From: Allopseudospirillum japonicum
GTDB taxonomy: Bacteria; Pseudomonadota; Gammaproteobacteria; Pseudomonadales; Halomonadaceae
Assembly: GCF_900108915.1 (NCBI RefSeq)
Contig: NZ_FNYH01000010.1
Location: forward strand, 62,001 to 126,000
Length of the DNA: 64,000 nt
Direction of reading: 5' to 3'
The stretch's first letter is position 1; every line of letters starts with the position of its first letter. Under the pieces are notes generated by a model. The model did not search any database and was not told the DNA's origin. It was given only the letters and a program-made list of their open reading frames with translations. Of the stretch, positions 1-8,328 are shown piece after piece. The position numbers were made by a program, and so were the translations under genes.

Positions 1-2351
1 ACACAGAATATCAAGCACAAGTGTATCCCGCTGTCACTTTGGCGATTGCAAAGCAGCCGGGCAAAAATGCGATTGAGATCACCCAAGCCATTCGGCAGCG
101 CCTTGCTGATCTGGAGAATTTAGCCTTACCGCAAGGGGTTGAGGTTACGATTACCCGAGATTATGGCCTCACTGCAGCGAATAAATCTAACACCCTGATG
201 AGCAAGTTATTATTTGCTACAGGCTCTGTGGTGATCCTTGTTCTGGCGGCTTTGGGATGGCGACAAGCGCTTATTGTTGGTTTGGCAGTCATTATCACCT
301 TAATGATTACCCTATTTGCTTCTTGGGCTTGGGGCTTTACGCTCAATCGGGTGTCTTTATTTGCGTTGATTTTCTCTATAGGCATTTTGGTCGATGATGC
401 CATTGTGGTGGTGGAAAATATCCACAGGCATTTGCAAATGGGAGCGAAATCTTTACGTGAGGCCATCCCAGTCGCTGTTGATGAAGTTGGTGGACCAACG
501 ATCTTAGCCACGTTTACCGTGATTGCCGCCTTGATGCCCATGGCTTTTGTCAGTGGTTTGATGGGGCCTTATATGAGCCCTATTCCAATCAATGCTTCTG
601 CAGGTATGCTGATTTCTCTGATTATCGCTTTTGTGGTGACCCCTTGGTTAGCCATCAAATTAATGCGTCACTCAGATCATGCAGATCATGCAGATCATGC
701 AGATCATGCAGATCATGGCCATCAAGAAGCTGCGAATCCGAAAGCATTAAAATTTTTCCGTACCCTGTTTACGCCTTTTTTAGGGGCAGGTTGGGGACGA
801 GCACGCCGCTGGATGTTAGGGTTTGCTATGCTCGGATTAACCGTGGGGGCTGCCGCCTTACCTGCAGGATTTTTTGTGGTATTAAAAATGCTGCCTTTTG
901 ATAATAAATCCGAGTTTCAAGTCATTGTGGATATGCCAGAAGGGACTCCGGTAGAGCAAACGCAAAGCGTATTATTAGCATTAGGGGCCTATCTAGAACA
1001 AGTACCCGAGGTGACCCATTATCAAACCTATGCAGGCACAGCCGCACCGATTAATTTCAACGGTTTAGTGCGTCAATATTATTTGCGTAGTGAGCCCCAC
1101 CAAGGGGATATTCAAGTCAATTTGCTGGATAAAAGCCAACGCGAACGTAAAAGTCATGAAATTGCATTGGCGATGCGTGAACCCCTACAAGCCATTGGGC
1201 AACAATTTGCTGCGAACGTTAAAATAGTGGAAGTGCCTCCAGGACCGCCTGTTATGGCACCTTTAGTTGCTGAAGTGTATGGCCCAGATTATCAAACCCA
1301 GATCACAGCAGCACGTCAGCTAGCACAGCAATTTGCGGCTACGGCAGATATTGTCGATGTGGATACCAGCATTGAAGCAGATAGCCGTAAATATTTACTG
1401 AAAATTGACCGGCAACGAGCCGCAACACTAGGGGTTACTCAGGAAACTTTAGTTAAAGCTATTTATGCCGCCCTTGAAGGGGAAGATATTAGTTATTTGC
1501 ATACGCCTTATCGAAAATATCCAGTGCCTATCCGTTTAGAATTGCCGGAGGGAGATAAAGCCCATTTAGAGCAAGTGCTTACTTTGCCGGTACGTAGCCA
1601 ATCAGGTGATTTGATTGCTTTGTCTGAGGTGGTACAGATTATTGATACCCAATGGGAAAAAGCTATCTGGCACAAGGATTTATTGCCTGTCACTTATGTT
1701 ATGGCAGATATGGCTGGTGAGCTAGACTCACCCTTGTACGGTATGTTTGATTTAGTTGGGCAAATTAATCAGGATGCGTCTTTTGAACAGTTTTTTATCC
1801 AACAACCACAACTAACACTCGTGCCTGCGATTAAATGGGATGGTGAATGGCAAATCACTTACGAAACCTTTCGTGATATGGGAATTGCGTATGGCGTTGG
1901 CATGATTTTAATTTACATGCTAGTTGTCGCTCAGTTTAAATCTTATCGGGTACCTTTAATTATTATGGCACCTATTCCTTTAACTTTGATCGGTATCATG
2001 CCAGGACATGCACTCCTTGGTGCACAATTTACTGCCACTAGTATGATAGGTATGATTGCACTGGCAGGGATTATTGTACGTAACTCTATCTTGCTGGTTG
2101 ATTTTATTAACCAAGCGGTAGCACAAGGTACAAGTTTTGATGAAGCTGTCATTCAAGCCGGTGCGGTACGTGCACAACCCATTATTTTAACGGCTTTAGC
2201 AGCTATGATAGGGGCCTTCTTTATTTTGGATGATCCTATCTTTAATGGCTTAGCGATTGCGCTTATTTTTGGCCTCGCAATTTCTACCTTGCTCACCTTA
2301 ATTTTCATTCCTTTGTTGTATTATGGATTTCGTCCACCGTCCATGCGTTAA
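1..2351 (+). CDS. RND-family efflux transporter permease, C-terminal part (5' end outside window)
   Basis: Inner-membrane proton-driven pump of the AcrB/CusA superfamily, normally about 1,000-1,100 residues; the reading frame is open at base 3 and at least 780 C-terminal residues are present. Seen: a first membrane block with the proton-relay motif GILVDDAIVVVENIHRH (around codon 125), a second periplasmic porter domain, and a final TM block ending FIPLLYYGF. A cytoplasmic-side loop after VTPWLAIKLMRH carries five SDH/ADH triplets (His/Asp rich) followed by GHQE. Drug versus metal export cannot be decided from this half; the His-rich loop makes metal possible but it is not the CusA methionine set. 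A hairpin terminator follows the stop. Confidence 0.9.
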   Translation, partial: TEYQAQVYPAVTLAIAKQPGKNAIEITQAIRQRLADLENLALPQGVEVTITRDYGLTAANKSNTLMSKLLFATGSVVILVLAALGWRQALIVGLAVIITLMITLFASWAWGFTLNRVSLFALIFSIGILVDDAIVVVENIHRHLQMGAKSLREAIPVAVDEVGGPTILATFTVIAALMPMAFVSGLMGPYMSPIPINASAGMLISLIIAFVVTPWLAIKLMRHSDHADHADHADHADHGHQEAANPKALKFFRTLFTPFLGAGWGRARRWMLGFAMLGLTVGAAALPAGFFVVLKMLPFDNKSEFQVIVDMPEGTPVEQTQSVLLALGAYLEQVPEVTHYQTYAGTAAPINFNGLVRQYYLRSEPHQGDIQVNLLDKSQRERKSHEIALAMREPLQAIGQQFAANVKIVEVPPGPPVMAPLVAEVYGPDYQTQITAARQLAQQFAATADIVDVDTSIEADSRKYLLKIDRQRAATLGVTQETLVKAIYAALEGEDISYLHTPYRKYPVPIRLELPEGDKAHLEQVLTLPVRSQSGDLIALSEVVQIIDTQWEKAIWHKDLLPVTYVMADMAGELDSPLYGMFDLVGQINQDASFEQFFIQQPQLTLVPAIKWDGEWQITYETFRDMGIAYGVGMILIYMLVVAQFKSYRVPLIIMAPIPLTLIGIMPGHALLGAQFTATSMIGMIALAGIIVRNSILLVDFINQAVAQGTSFDEAVIQAGAVRAQPIILTALAAMIGAFFILDDPIFNGLAIALIFGLAISTLLTLIFIPLLYYGFRPPSMR
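672..716 (+). repeat. Five tandem 9-bp units inside the RND gene
   Basis: Five consecutive copies of gcagatcat (the first is tcagatcat), in frame, each encoding Ala/Ser-Asp-His. It lies in the loop joining the two transmembrane halves. Perfect short direct repeats of this type can change copy number by slippage without breaking the frame. Confidence 0.95.
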
Positions 2352-2357
2352 GGAATA

Positions 2358-2395
2358 AAACGCCCCCGCCGTATGTCAGGCGGGGGTCTTGCTTT
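2358..2395. terminator. Bidirectional intrinsic terminator between RND gene and convergent unknown gene
   Basis: Perfect 8-bp GC stem cccccgcc (2363-2370) / ggcggggg (2379-2386) with an 8-nt loop. On the minus strand the stem is followed by TTTTATT; on the plus strand by a weaker tcttgcttt. It sits between two convergent genes and probably serves both. Confidence 0.8.
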
Positions 2396-2400
2396 AAGCC

Positions 2401-3351
2401 TTAAGTATTTATTTTTTGTTGTAACTCTTCTAGGGTAACCCCCTTATTTTTCATTAAATTAATAATTTCCTGAATATCTTCTTGATGTTTTTCTTGCAAA
2501 GCTTTTTGCAAGTCCTGTACTAAGGCACTGATCTGTGGCTTAGAAAGGTTTTTTAATATTTTTACGCGTTTATTGCTTGTTTCTTTCATTAATGTATTTA
2601 AGCCTAAATCTGCCTCCTGTTTTGTAGTTTTTTCTAGGTTCTGTACTGGTTGGGTGATCACAGGTATATCTTCATTGGATATTTTACTATCATCTGCGCT
2701 TATTTTAATTTCATTTGCCAGAGTCTCTACTTGTATTGCAGAGGCTTCTTTTTTGAGTGTCTGGTGATAAAAAGCCAAAGGCGGCAACATATAATCTAAA
2801 TGTTCCCGTAAGGTTTGATGTACTTTTTTTATTTTTGCAGGCGTAATATAGTCGGTGGAAGATTTTTTTTGCTGTAGAGCTTGGTTGAGTTCTGCTTGGA
2901 TTAAATTTTCGCGAAATTTTTCTATTCCTTGTAGGCTTGCTTCTTGCATCACCATCTCGTGCTCCTGTTTGCGTAATTTGTCTGCTTGTAATCTTAATTG
3001 TTTGATAATGGATTGGCGGACTTTTTGCAGTTTTCTTTCAAGTACGATTTTGGGAGTAATAAGGCCTTTAGCTTGAGGAGGATGATGAATAGGTAGGCTG
3101 ATCTCTGTTGTTTGGTGAGGTTGGTGTAGCTTTTTAAGCTCATGCTTAATATCCCCAATAAAGTTATTATAAGACTTAGTATCTGAAGGTGTTGCTCCTG
3201 TGTGAAATACTTTATCTATGCCTTTGATTTTAACTTGTAAGTGGTTGGATTTCTTCTTGCGATAACTAAAAGGTCGCTCCCCTAAAAGATCTGGCAAGTA
3301 TTTAATAATACGCTTTTGATAAGGGCTGTAACATCTTAAGGCATCAGACAT
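2401..3351 (-). CDS. Unrecognised 316-residue charged coiled-coil protein
   Basis: I do not recognise the family with confidence. The N-terminus (about residues 1-75) looks like a small basic domain with a GxDKVFHTGATPSDTKSYNNF segment and then an alternating charged helix (DIKHELKKLH). The middle (about 100-165) is strongly helical and rich in Gln/Lys/Glu. The last about 50 residues (SKPQISALVQDL ... KNKGVTLEELQQKI) resemble the N-terminal oligomerisation helices of H-NS-like proteins only superficially. No signal peptide or TM segment. An RBS (agggag) precedes the ATG. The DNA is visibly more AT-rich than neighbouring genes, which may indicate foreign origin or weak constraint. A nucleic-acid binding role is only a guess. 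Confidence 0.75.
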   Translation of the reverse strand: MSDALRCYSPYQKRIIKYLPDLLGERPFSYRKKKSNHLQVKIKGIDKVFHTGATPSDTKSYNNFIGDIKHELKKLHQPHQTTEISLPIHHPPQAKGLITPKIVLERKLQKVRQSIIKQLRLQADKLRKQEHEMVMQEASLQGIEKFRENLIQAELNQALQQKKSSTDYITPAKIKKVHQTLREHLDYMLPPLAFYHQTLKKEASAIQVETLANEIKISADDSKISNEDIPVITQPVQNLEKTTKQEADLGLNTLMKETSNKRVKILKNLSKPQISALVQDLQKALQEKHQEDIQEIINLMKNKGVTLEELQQKINT

Positions 3352-3567
3352 GGTGAGAACTCCCTATTCTAATTAGCTTAAATACCAGATTTCATTGTGA
3401 ACCTAGTATCATCATAAGTACAAGCTTTGTTTTATACATTATTCAATAAGGATACTAGAAAAAATGCCTGAATTGAGGGAGGTTAAGCTTAACTTTTGCC
3501 CACCCGCAAGATTGGGTAGAATAGACACGATCTGTCATCCACCTTTTTTATCAAGAAGAGAAGTTCC
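3352..3567. other. Divergent intergenic region between unknown gene and ttcA
   Basis: 216 bp that should hold promoters for both divergent genes. I see an AT-rich stretch and a ttcA-proximal agaagag RBS, but no clear operator or -35/-10 pair that I would defend. Confidence 0.4.
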
Positions 3568-4470
3568 GTGTCCAATCCTCTAGCCACTAGTGTGCAACAT
3601 TTTCATCCGCAATTGATCGCGACTGATGCAGGTCAAGGACAAGCTGAACAAGCCAAACGCGAGCAGCCCGAGTACAAGAAAAAACGCGAATTTAATAAAC
3701 TACAAAAGCGTTTGCGGCGGGCCGTGGGGCAGGCAATTGCAGATTATGATATGATCCAAGACGGGGATAAAATCATGGTTTGCCTTTCGGGGGGCAAGGA
3801 TTCTTATACCTTACTTGATATTTTGATGAATTTACAAAAAAGTGCGCCTGTGCATTTTGAATTAATTGCGGTTAATTTAGATCAAAAGCAGCCCGGATTT
3901 CCTGAGGAAGTTTTACCTAATTACTTAGCGAACTTAGGCATTGCCTATCATATTATTGAGCGTGATACTTATAGTATTGTCAAAGAAATTGTTCCAGAGG
4001 GAAAAACCACTTGTGGTTTGTGTTCACGTTTGCGTCGTGGCACTTTATATGGATTTGCACAAGAAATAGGGGCAACTAAAATTGCATTAGGGCATCATAG
4101 AGATGATATTTTAGAGACTTTTTTCCTCAATATGTTTTATGGTGGTACTTTAAAAGCAATGCCGCCAAAACTTTTATCTGACGATCAGCAACATATTTTA
4201 ATTAGACCTTTGGCCTATTGTAAGGAAGAAGATATTAGTGCTTTTGCACAGGCAAAAGCTTTTCCGATTATTCCTTGTAATCTCTGTGGCTCACAAGAAA
4301 ATATGCAACGCCAAGTCATTAAAGAAATGATACGTACATGGGAGCGCCAGTATCCAGGACGCACGGAAACGATGTTCCGTGCGTTACAGAATGTGGCGCC
4401 TTCACAGTTGGCAGATACGCAGTTATTTGCGTTTCATGCTTTGGAGCAAAAGCGCGCTCAATCAGAATAA
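3568..4470 (+). CDS. ttcA: tRNA 2-thiocytidine(32) synthetase TtcA
   Basis: ATP- and Fe-S-dependent enzyme that thiolates C32 of certain tRNAs in the cytoplasm. Seen: PP-loop SGGKDS at residues 74-79, the cysteine pair TTCGLC (149/152) and a later PCNLCGS, the Fe-S ligands/catalytic cysteines of this family, and the [15 protein letters not shown] motif. Length of 300 residues agrees with the family. The start is GTG with an agaagag RBS; no in-frame ATG precedes the conserved [11 protein letters not shown] region. The 3' end overlaps the convergent apt gene by 13 bp. Confidence 0.95.
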   Translation: MSNPLATSVQHFHPQLIATDAGQGQAEQAKREQPEYKKKREFNKLQKRLRRAVGQAIADYDMIQDGDKIMVCLSGGKDSYTLLDILMNLQKSAPVHFELIAVNLDQKQPGFPEEVLPNYLANLGIAYHIIERDTYSIVKEIVPEGKTTCGLCSRLRRGTLYGFAQEIGATKIALGHHRDDILETFFLNMFYGGTLKAMPPKLLSDDQQHILIRPLAYCKEEDISAFAQAKAFPIIPCNLCGSQENMQRQVIKEMIRTWERQYPGRTETMFRALQNVAPSQLADTQLFAFHALEQKRAQSE

Positions 4471-4997
4471 GCAAGTAGAGTAAAAGTTGCTAAATCTGCA
4501 TCTGCAAGGCGTTGGCGGCCACCTGCATCGGGAAGGTCTATTAAGGTGGCCACTTCATGAATCTGGCCTTGTTGGCGACGAATGAGTGCACTGGCTGCTA
4601 GTAAAGTGCCACCACTGGCAAGTACATCATCAATTAATAAAACACGACTTGCTTCAGTAAAGGTATTTTTGGCAAGCTCCAGTGTCCTATCTCCCCCAGC
4701 ACCATGCGCACGTTCGCGCATGACTTCACCTGGGACTTCCCCTAAATCCTGAAACAAAATGATAGGGACGTTTAATTGATAAGCCAGCATAGAAGCCACT
4801 AAATAGCCCTTGCCTGGTAAAACCGCAACATGGGTGACACCCGTATCTAGATAACGCTGTGCGAGTGTATCGAGTACCATGTGTACCGCTTTGGGATCTG
4901 CAAGTAGGGGGGTAAAGTCGCGAAGATGATACCCGCGACGTGGAAAATCTTTATGAGTAACGACTAAAGATTTCACATAAAATTCATCAAACACCAT
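4458..4997 (-). CDS. apt: Adenine phosphoribosyltransferase-type enzyme
   Basis: Converts adenine plus PRPP to AMP (purine salvage). Seen: the PRPP-binding motif [17 protein letters not shown] near the C-terminus, the [20 protein letters not shown] segment and the substrate loop with [12 protein letters not shown] chose the ATG at 4997 (MVFDEF) because gggaggaa lies 4-5 nt upstream and the resulting 179 residues match the usual Apt size; an in-frame GTG at 5042 would add 15 residues. It is last in the hemN-fnr-apt string, the same order as in Pseudomonas. The loop sequence differs from classical Apt, so another purine PRTase specificity is possible. Confidence 0.85.
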   Translation of the reverse strand: MVFDEFYVKSLVVTHKDFPRRGYHLRDFTPLLADPKAVHMVLDTLAQRYLDTGVTHVAVLPGKGYLVASMLAYQLNVPIILFQDLGEVPGEVMRERAHGAGGDRTLELAKNTFTEASRVLLIDDVLASGGTLLAASALIRRQQGQIHEVATLIDLPDAGGRQRLADADLATFTLLAYSD

Positions 4998-5063
4998 GCG
5001 TTCCTCCCGAACTCCTTGAATAATTATTTTAACTTCCAACACTCGGTGTTTTAGGTGAAGCCC

Positions 5064-5837
5064 TCAGGACGAAGAGGCAATACGCGGACTGGACTCTTGT
5101 GTCACTAAACCTGCAAGCAAGCCTAATTGTTCCATGTCCAAAATATGTACCTCTTTACCATTAACCGCGATTAGTTGGTTATTTTGGAAGCGTGTAAAGA
5201 CACGGCTTACCGTTTCTACTGCCAACCCTAAATAATTGCCGATTTCGTTACGTGACATGGGCAATCTAAAGGTATAAGGCGAGTAACCCCGTCGCTTAAA
5301 GCGTGTGGATAGATTACTTAGAAAAGTCGCGACCCTTTCTTCAGCATTTTTCTTGGATAACAGCATCATCATTTGCTTATCATCACGTAATTCCTTACTC
5401 ATGATACGCAGAATTTGTGCTCTTAATTCTGGCAATTCTACAGCTAACTCTTCTAAGCGTGAAAAAGGAATCTCACAGACAGTGGTTGTTTCTAAAGCTT
5501 TGGCAGACACGGGATAAGTATCACAATCCACGCCATCTAAGCCCACGAGCTCACTAGGCAAATAGAAATTGGTGATTTGTTCCTCACCTTCATTAGTCAT
5601 TGCATAGTTTTTGATACTGCCTGAGCGTACCGCATACACACAATCAAAGTTGTCCCCTTGATGAAAAAGATACTCGCCTTTTTTCAAAGGTTGGCGACGT
5701 TTAATGATACGATCAAGTTGATCAATATCTTCAAGATTTAACGATAAAGGTAAGCACAGCGAACTTAGACTACAAGTTACACAACGCGCTTCCTTGCTAG
5801 GATGAAAACATAGGCCTTTTAAATGCCGACTAGGCAT
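5064..5837 (-). CDS. fnr: Fnr/Anr oxygen-sensing transcription regulator
   Basis: Crp/Fnr-family activator that senses oxygen through a [4Fe-4S] cluster and switches on microaerobic/anaerobic genes. Seen: cluster cysteines C19, C22, C28 (CVTCSLSSLC) and C121 (VCEIPF), the same spacing as Escherichia coli Fnr; a cNMP-like barrel; a dimer helix; and an HTH with ETVSRVFTRFQ, whose E/S/R read the TTGAT half-site. The ATG at 5837 is preferred because ggaggg lies 7 nt upstream and gives 257 residues; the longer in-frame starts at 5852 and 5894 have poorer RBSs. It sits directly after hemN and near the cbb3 genes, its expected targets. A box in front suggests autoregulation. Confidence 0.95.
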   Translation of the reverse strand: MPSRHLKGLCFHPSKEARCVTCSLSSLCLPLSLNLEDIDQLDRIIKRRQPLKKGEYLFHQGDNFDCVYAVRSGSIKNYAMTNEGEEQITNFYLPSELVGLDGVDCDTYPVSAKALETTTVCEIPFSRLEELAVELPELRAQILRIMSKELRDDKQMMMLLSKKNAEERVATFLSNLSTRFKRRGYSPYTFRLPMSRNEIGNYLGLAVETVSRVFTRFQNNQLIAVNGKEVHILDMEQLGLLAGLVTQESSPRIASSS

Positions 5838-5926
5838 AAACGCACCCTCCATAACGCTTGGATGGCGTAATTCAGATGAAATACAGCCATACATTATGGC
5901 AAGTTTCCTCGCCTAGGCCAATAAAT

Positions 5927-5940
5927 TTGATCCATATCAG
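5927..5940. promoter_or_regulatory. Fnr/Anr box upstream of fnr
   Basis: TTGAT-CCAT-ATCAG matches the Fnr consensus TTGAT-N4-ATCAA at 9 of 10 positions. It lies between the hemN stop and the fnr start, about 90 bp before the chosen ATG, consistent with autoregulation. Confidence 0.7.
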
Positions 5941-5982
5941 AGATACGACCAAAGTGAAACATGCTGAGCGTATCTAGATACA

Positions 5983-7398
5983 TTAAATAATACGTGAATA
6001 AGCTTTTTGTAAAGCAGAATGATCTAAATAGGCATCAAAAACCATGCAAATGCTACGGATAAGTAAGCGTCCTGCAGGGGTAACTTGAAGTTTATTGCCT
6101 TGACGGATCAGTAAACCATCAGCTTGATGCTGTTTAAGATAGCCAAGTTCAGCCGCAAAATGTTCAGCAAAATCAATGCCATGTTCCGCTGCGAAGGCAT
6201 CACCATCGAGTTCAAAATGACAAATCAGCTGATTGATCAGCGAACGTCTGAGTTGATCTTCTGCGCTTAGAGTCAAACCCCGCAAGGTAGCAAATTCACC
6301 AGCCGCAATACGGCTTTCATAGGCTTCACGCTTATGGTGATTTTGTGCATAAGTTGCGCCTACTTGGCTAATCGAGGAGGCACCTAAAGCCAATAGATCA
6401 CAGTTAGCGTGGGTGGTATAGCCTTGGAAGTTTCTGTGCATCCAACCTTCACGCTGTGCCATAGCGAGGGTATCGTCTGGGCGTGCAAAGTGATCCATAC
6501 CAATATAAACGTAGCCAGCTTCTAATAAGCGCTTGATACTGTATTCTAAAATGGCGAGTTTCTCTGGTGCTGAAGGCAAATCTTCTGCACGAATACGACG
6601 CTGAGGTTTAAAACGTTCTGGCAAATGTGCGTAGTTAAAAATGGAAAGGCGATCAGGGTTAAGCTCAATAATTTGTTCAAGGGTTTGTCGAAAACTTGCT
6701 AAAGTTTGTAACGGTAGGCCGTAGATTAAATCAATGTTAAGTGAGCGGAAACCTAAGTCGCGGCAGCTTTGTAAGACGTCGCGTGTCATTTCATACGGTT
6801 GAATACGGTTGACGGCTTTTTGCACTTGAGGGTCTAAATCTTGTACCCCTAAACTCACTCGATTAAAACCGAGATGTCTTAGCAAAGCTAAACCGGTTTG
6901 GTCCACTTCGCGTGGGTCGATTTCAATTGAATAATCGCCCTGATCATCGTCGCGTAGGTTAAAGTGTTCGCGCGTGCTGTGCATCAAATCTTGCATTTGC
7001 GGATGTGATAAGAATGTCGGAGTACCACCGCCCCAGTGTAATTGTTCTACCGGACGTTGCGGATCAACCCATTGAGTCAACAAATGCATTTCTTGCTTAA
7101 GGTAATCGACATAAGGCGCTGCTAGTGAGGTATCTTTAGTTGCTAACTTATTGCAACCACAGTAAAAACAAACTGTCGTGCAAAAAGGAATATGAAAATA
7201 TAAAGATAAAGGCTGTGCTTGCGTATTGCTAGCAGCTAAGGCAGCTTGGTAATCACTGGCTTGCCAAGTTTCGGTAAATTGAACCGCAGTTGGATACGAG
7301 GTATAACGTGGACCTGCGACATTATAACGCTCGATAAGCGCATGATCCCATTCAATCGCGGTGGGAGTGGGGTGAAGATCAGATGCAGAGGTGCCCAT
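5983..7398 (-). CDS. hemN: Oxygen-independent coproporphyrinogen III dehydrogenase HemN
   Basis: Radical-SAM enzyme of anaerobic/microaerobic heme synthesis. Seen: the cluster motif CTTVCFYCGC (C73, C77, C80 plus C82), the conserved start YNVAGPRYTSYPTA, the HWGGGTP motif, and YIGMDHFARPDD toward the C-terminal half; 471 residues, close to the 457 of E. coli HemN. Start chosen at MGTSASD (7398) because the frame upstream overlaps the preceding TauE/SafE gene and is not family-like. Gap to that gene is 25 bp, so it probably continues the ccoHIS transcript. The oxygen-dependent counterpart hemF is also present (44248), so the cell can make heme with or without oxygen. Confidence 0.96.
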   Translation of the reverse strand: MGTSASDLHPTPTAIEWDHALIERYNVAGPRYTSYPTAVQFTETWQASDYQAALAASNTQAQPLSLYFHIPFCTTVCFYCGCNKLATKDTSLAAPYVDYLKQEMHLLTQWVDPQRPVEQLHWGGGTPTFLSHPQMQDLMHSTREHFNLRDDDQGDYSIEIDPREVDQTGLALLRHLGFNRVSLGVQDLDPQVQKAVNRIQPYEMTRDVLQSCRDLGFRSLNIDLIYGLPLQTLASFRQTLEQIIELNPDRLSIFNYAHLPERFKPQRRIRAEDLPSAPEKLAILEYSIKRLLEAGYVYIGMDHFARPDDTLAMAQREGWMHRNFQGYTTHANCDLLALGASSISQVGATYAQNHHKREAYESRIAAGEFATLRGLTLSAEDQLRRSLINQLICHFELDGDAFAAEHGIDFAEHFAAELGYLKQHQADGLLIRQGNKLQVTPAGRLLIRSICMVFDAYLDHSALQKAYSRII

Positions 7399-7423
7399 AG
7401 CCAAAAGAATCCTATTGCAAAAC

Positions 7424-8107
7424 TTAATAATGAAGAAGATGCCACATTTGCCAGCCTGCAAGAGCAAGCAAGCTCAACCCTGCAAGGGTGCGTGTATATG
7501 GGTGTTTTAACCCTTGTTGTAATCGACGCGCAAAGGCGCCAGTGGCTAATAAGGTAGGTAAGGTGCCAGCACCAAAAGCGAGCATTAATAAGGCACCTTG
7601 TGCGGCACTACCGGCGCTTAAGCTCCAAATAAGGGCGCTATAGACCAACCCACAAGGCAGCCAGCCCCATAAAGCACCTAATATAAAGGCTTGCCTTGGA
7701 TGATAGACAGGTAAAAAACGCCGAGCTTGAGGCTCAATATATCGCCACAAATGCTGGCCAAGACGTTCTAAGTGGGTTAAGCCTTGCCACCATTGTCCGA
7801 TATACAAGGCCATCATCACTAAGACAATTAAAGCAATGCCCTGCAAGATTTGCGTGAATAAAAGGCTACCACTAAAAAGGGAGCCTAAACTAGCAACTAA
7901 AGCACCTGCAAGGCTATAACTTAAAATACGTGCCACATTGTAACTTATGAGTAAGCGGCTAAGACGCCACCAAGAACGCTGGCTGGGTGGAATGGCAAAC
8001 GTTAAAGCGCTCATAATCCCACCACACATGCCAATGCAATGCCCGCCACCGAGCAAGCCCATCATAAAAGCCGCGCCTAAGTTTAAGCCAGAGTCAGTGA
8101 GCATCAT
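7424..8107 (-). CDS. TauE/SafE-type (COG2836) membrane protein of the cbb3 cluster
   Basis: Polytopic inner-membrane protein of 227 residues, about six TM segments, with the N-terminal signature GLLGGGHCIGMCGG. Members of this family are regularly found between ccoS and hemN in Pseudomonas-like cbb3 clusters, and a role in metal handling or oxidase maturation is suspected, not shown here. The ATG overlaps the ccoS stop (ATGATG), so the two are translationally coupled. Similar to the UreH/SafE transporter group; the substrate cannot be told from sequence. Confidence 0.85.
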   Translation of the reverse strand: MMLTDSGLNLGAAFMMGLLGGGHCIGMCGGIMSALTFAIPPSQRSWWRLSRLLISYNVARILSYSLAGALVASLGSLFSGSLLFTQILQGIALIVLVMMALYIGQWWQGLTHLERLGQHLWRYIEPQARRFLPVYHPRQAFILGALWGWLPCGLVYSALIWSLSAGSAAQGALLMLAFGAGTLPTLLATGAFARRLQQGLKHPYTRTLAGLSLLALAGWQMWHLLHY

Positions 8108-8328
8108 AGGCGTTTAGTTGACGCGTCGCTAGTTTCTGTTGTGGTATCAGGTGCTTGCGTGCTTGCTTGTGTATTTTCTTTCGGCATATCGTCATCATCA
8201 TACAGGATGCTATATGCCGGCCCGTCTAGGTCTTCAAACTGGCCATTGTCAACAGCCCAGAAAAAGATATAAACGGCAATTGCTAGAAAAATCAAAGAAA
8301 TGGGAATCAGGATATAAATAATACTCAT
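8104..8328 (-). CDS. ccoS: cbb3 oxidase maturation protein CcoS
   Basis: Small (74-residue) single-TM protein needed for cofactor insertion into the cbb3 oxidase. Seen: N-terminal membrane helix IIYILIPISLIFLAIAVYIFFWAV followed by the family hallmark DNGQFEDLDGPAYSILYDDD; the Thr/Ser-rich tail is variable. It overlaps ccoI by 4 nt and the downstream TauE/SafE gene by 4 nt, showing tight coupling. Confidence 0.95.
   Translation of the reverse strand: MSIIYILIPISLIFLAIAVYIFFWAVDNGQFEDLDGPAYSILYDDDDMPKENTQASTQAPDTTTETSDASTKRL

Noticed and set aside
644-901. Plus-strand open frame with RSCRSCRSC repeats inside the RND gene
   Set aside because: It is the other-frame reading of the Asp-His-Ala repeat; the pump frame is clearly the coding one.
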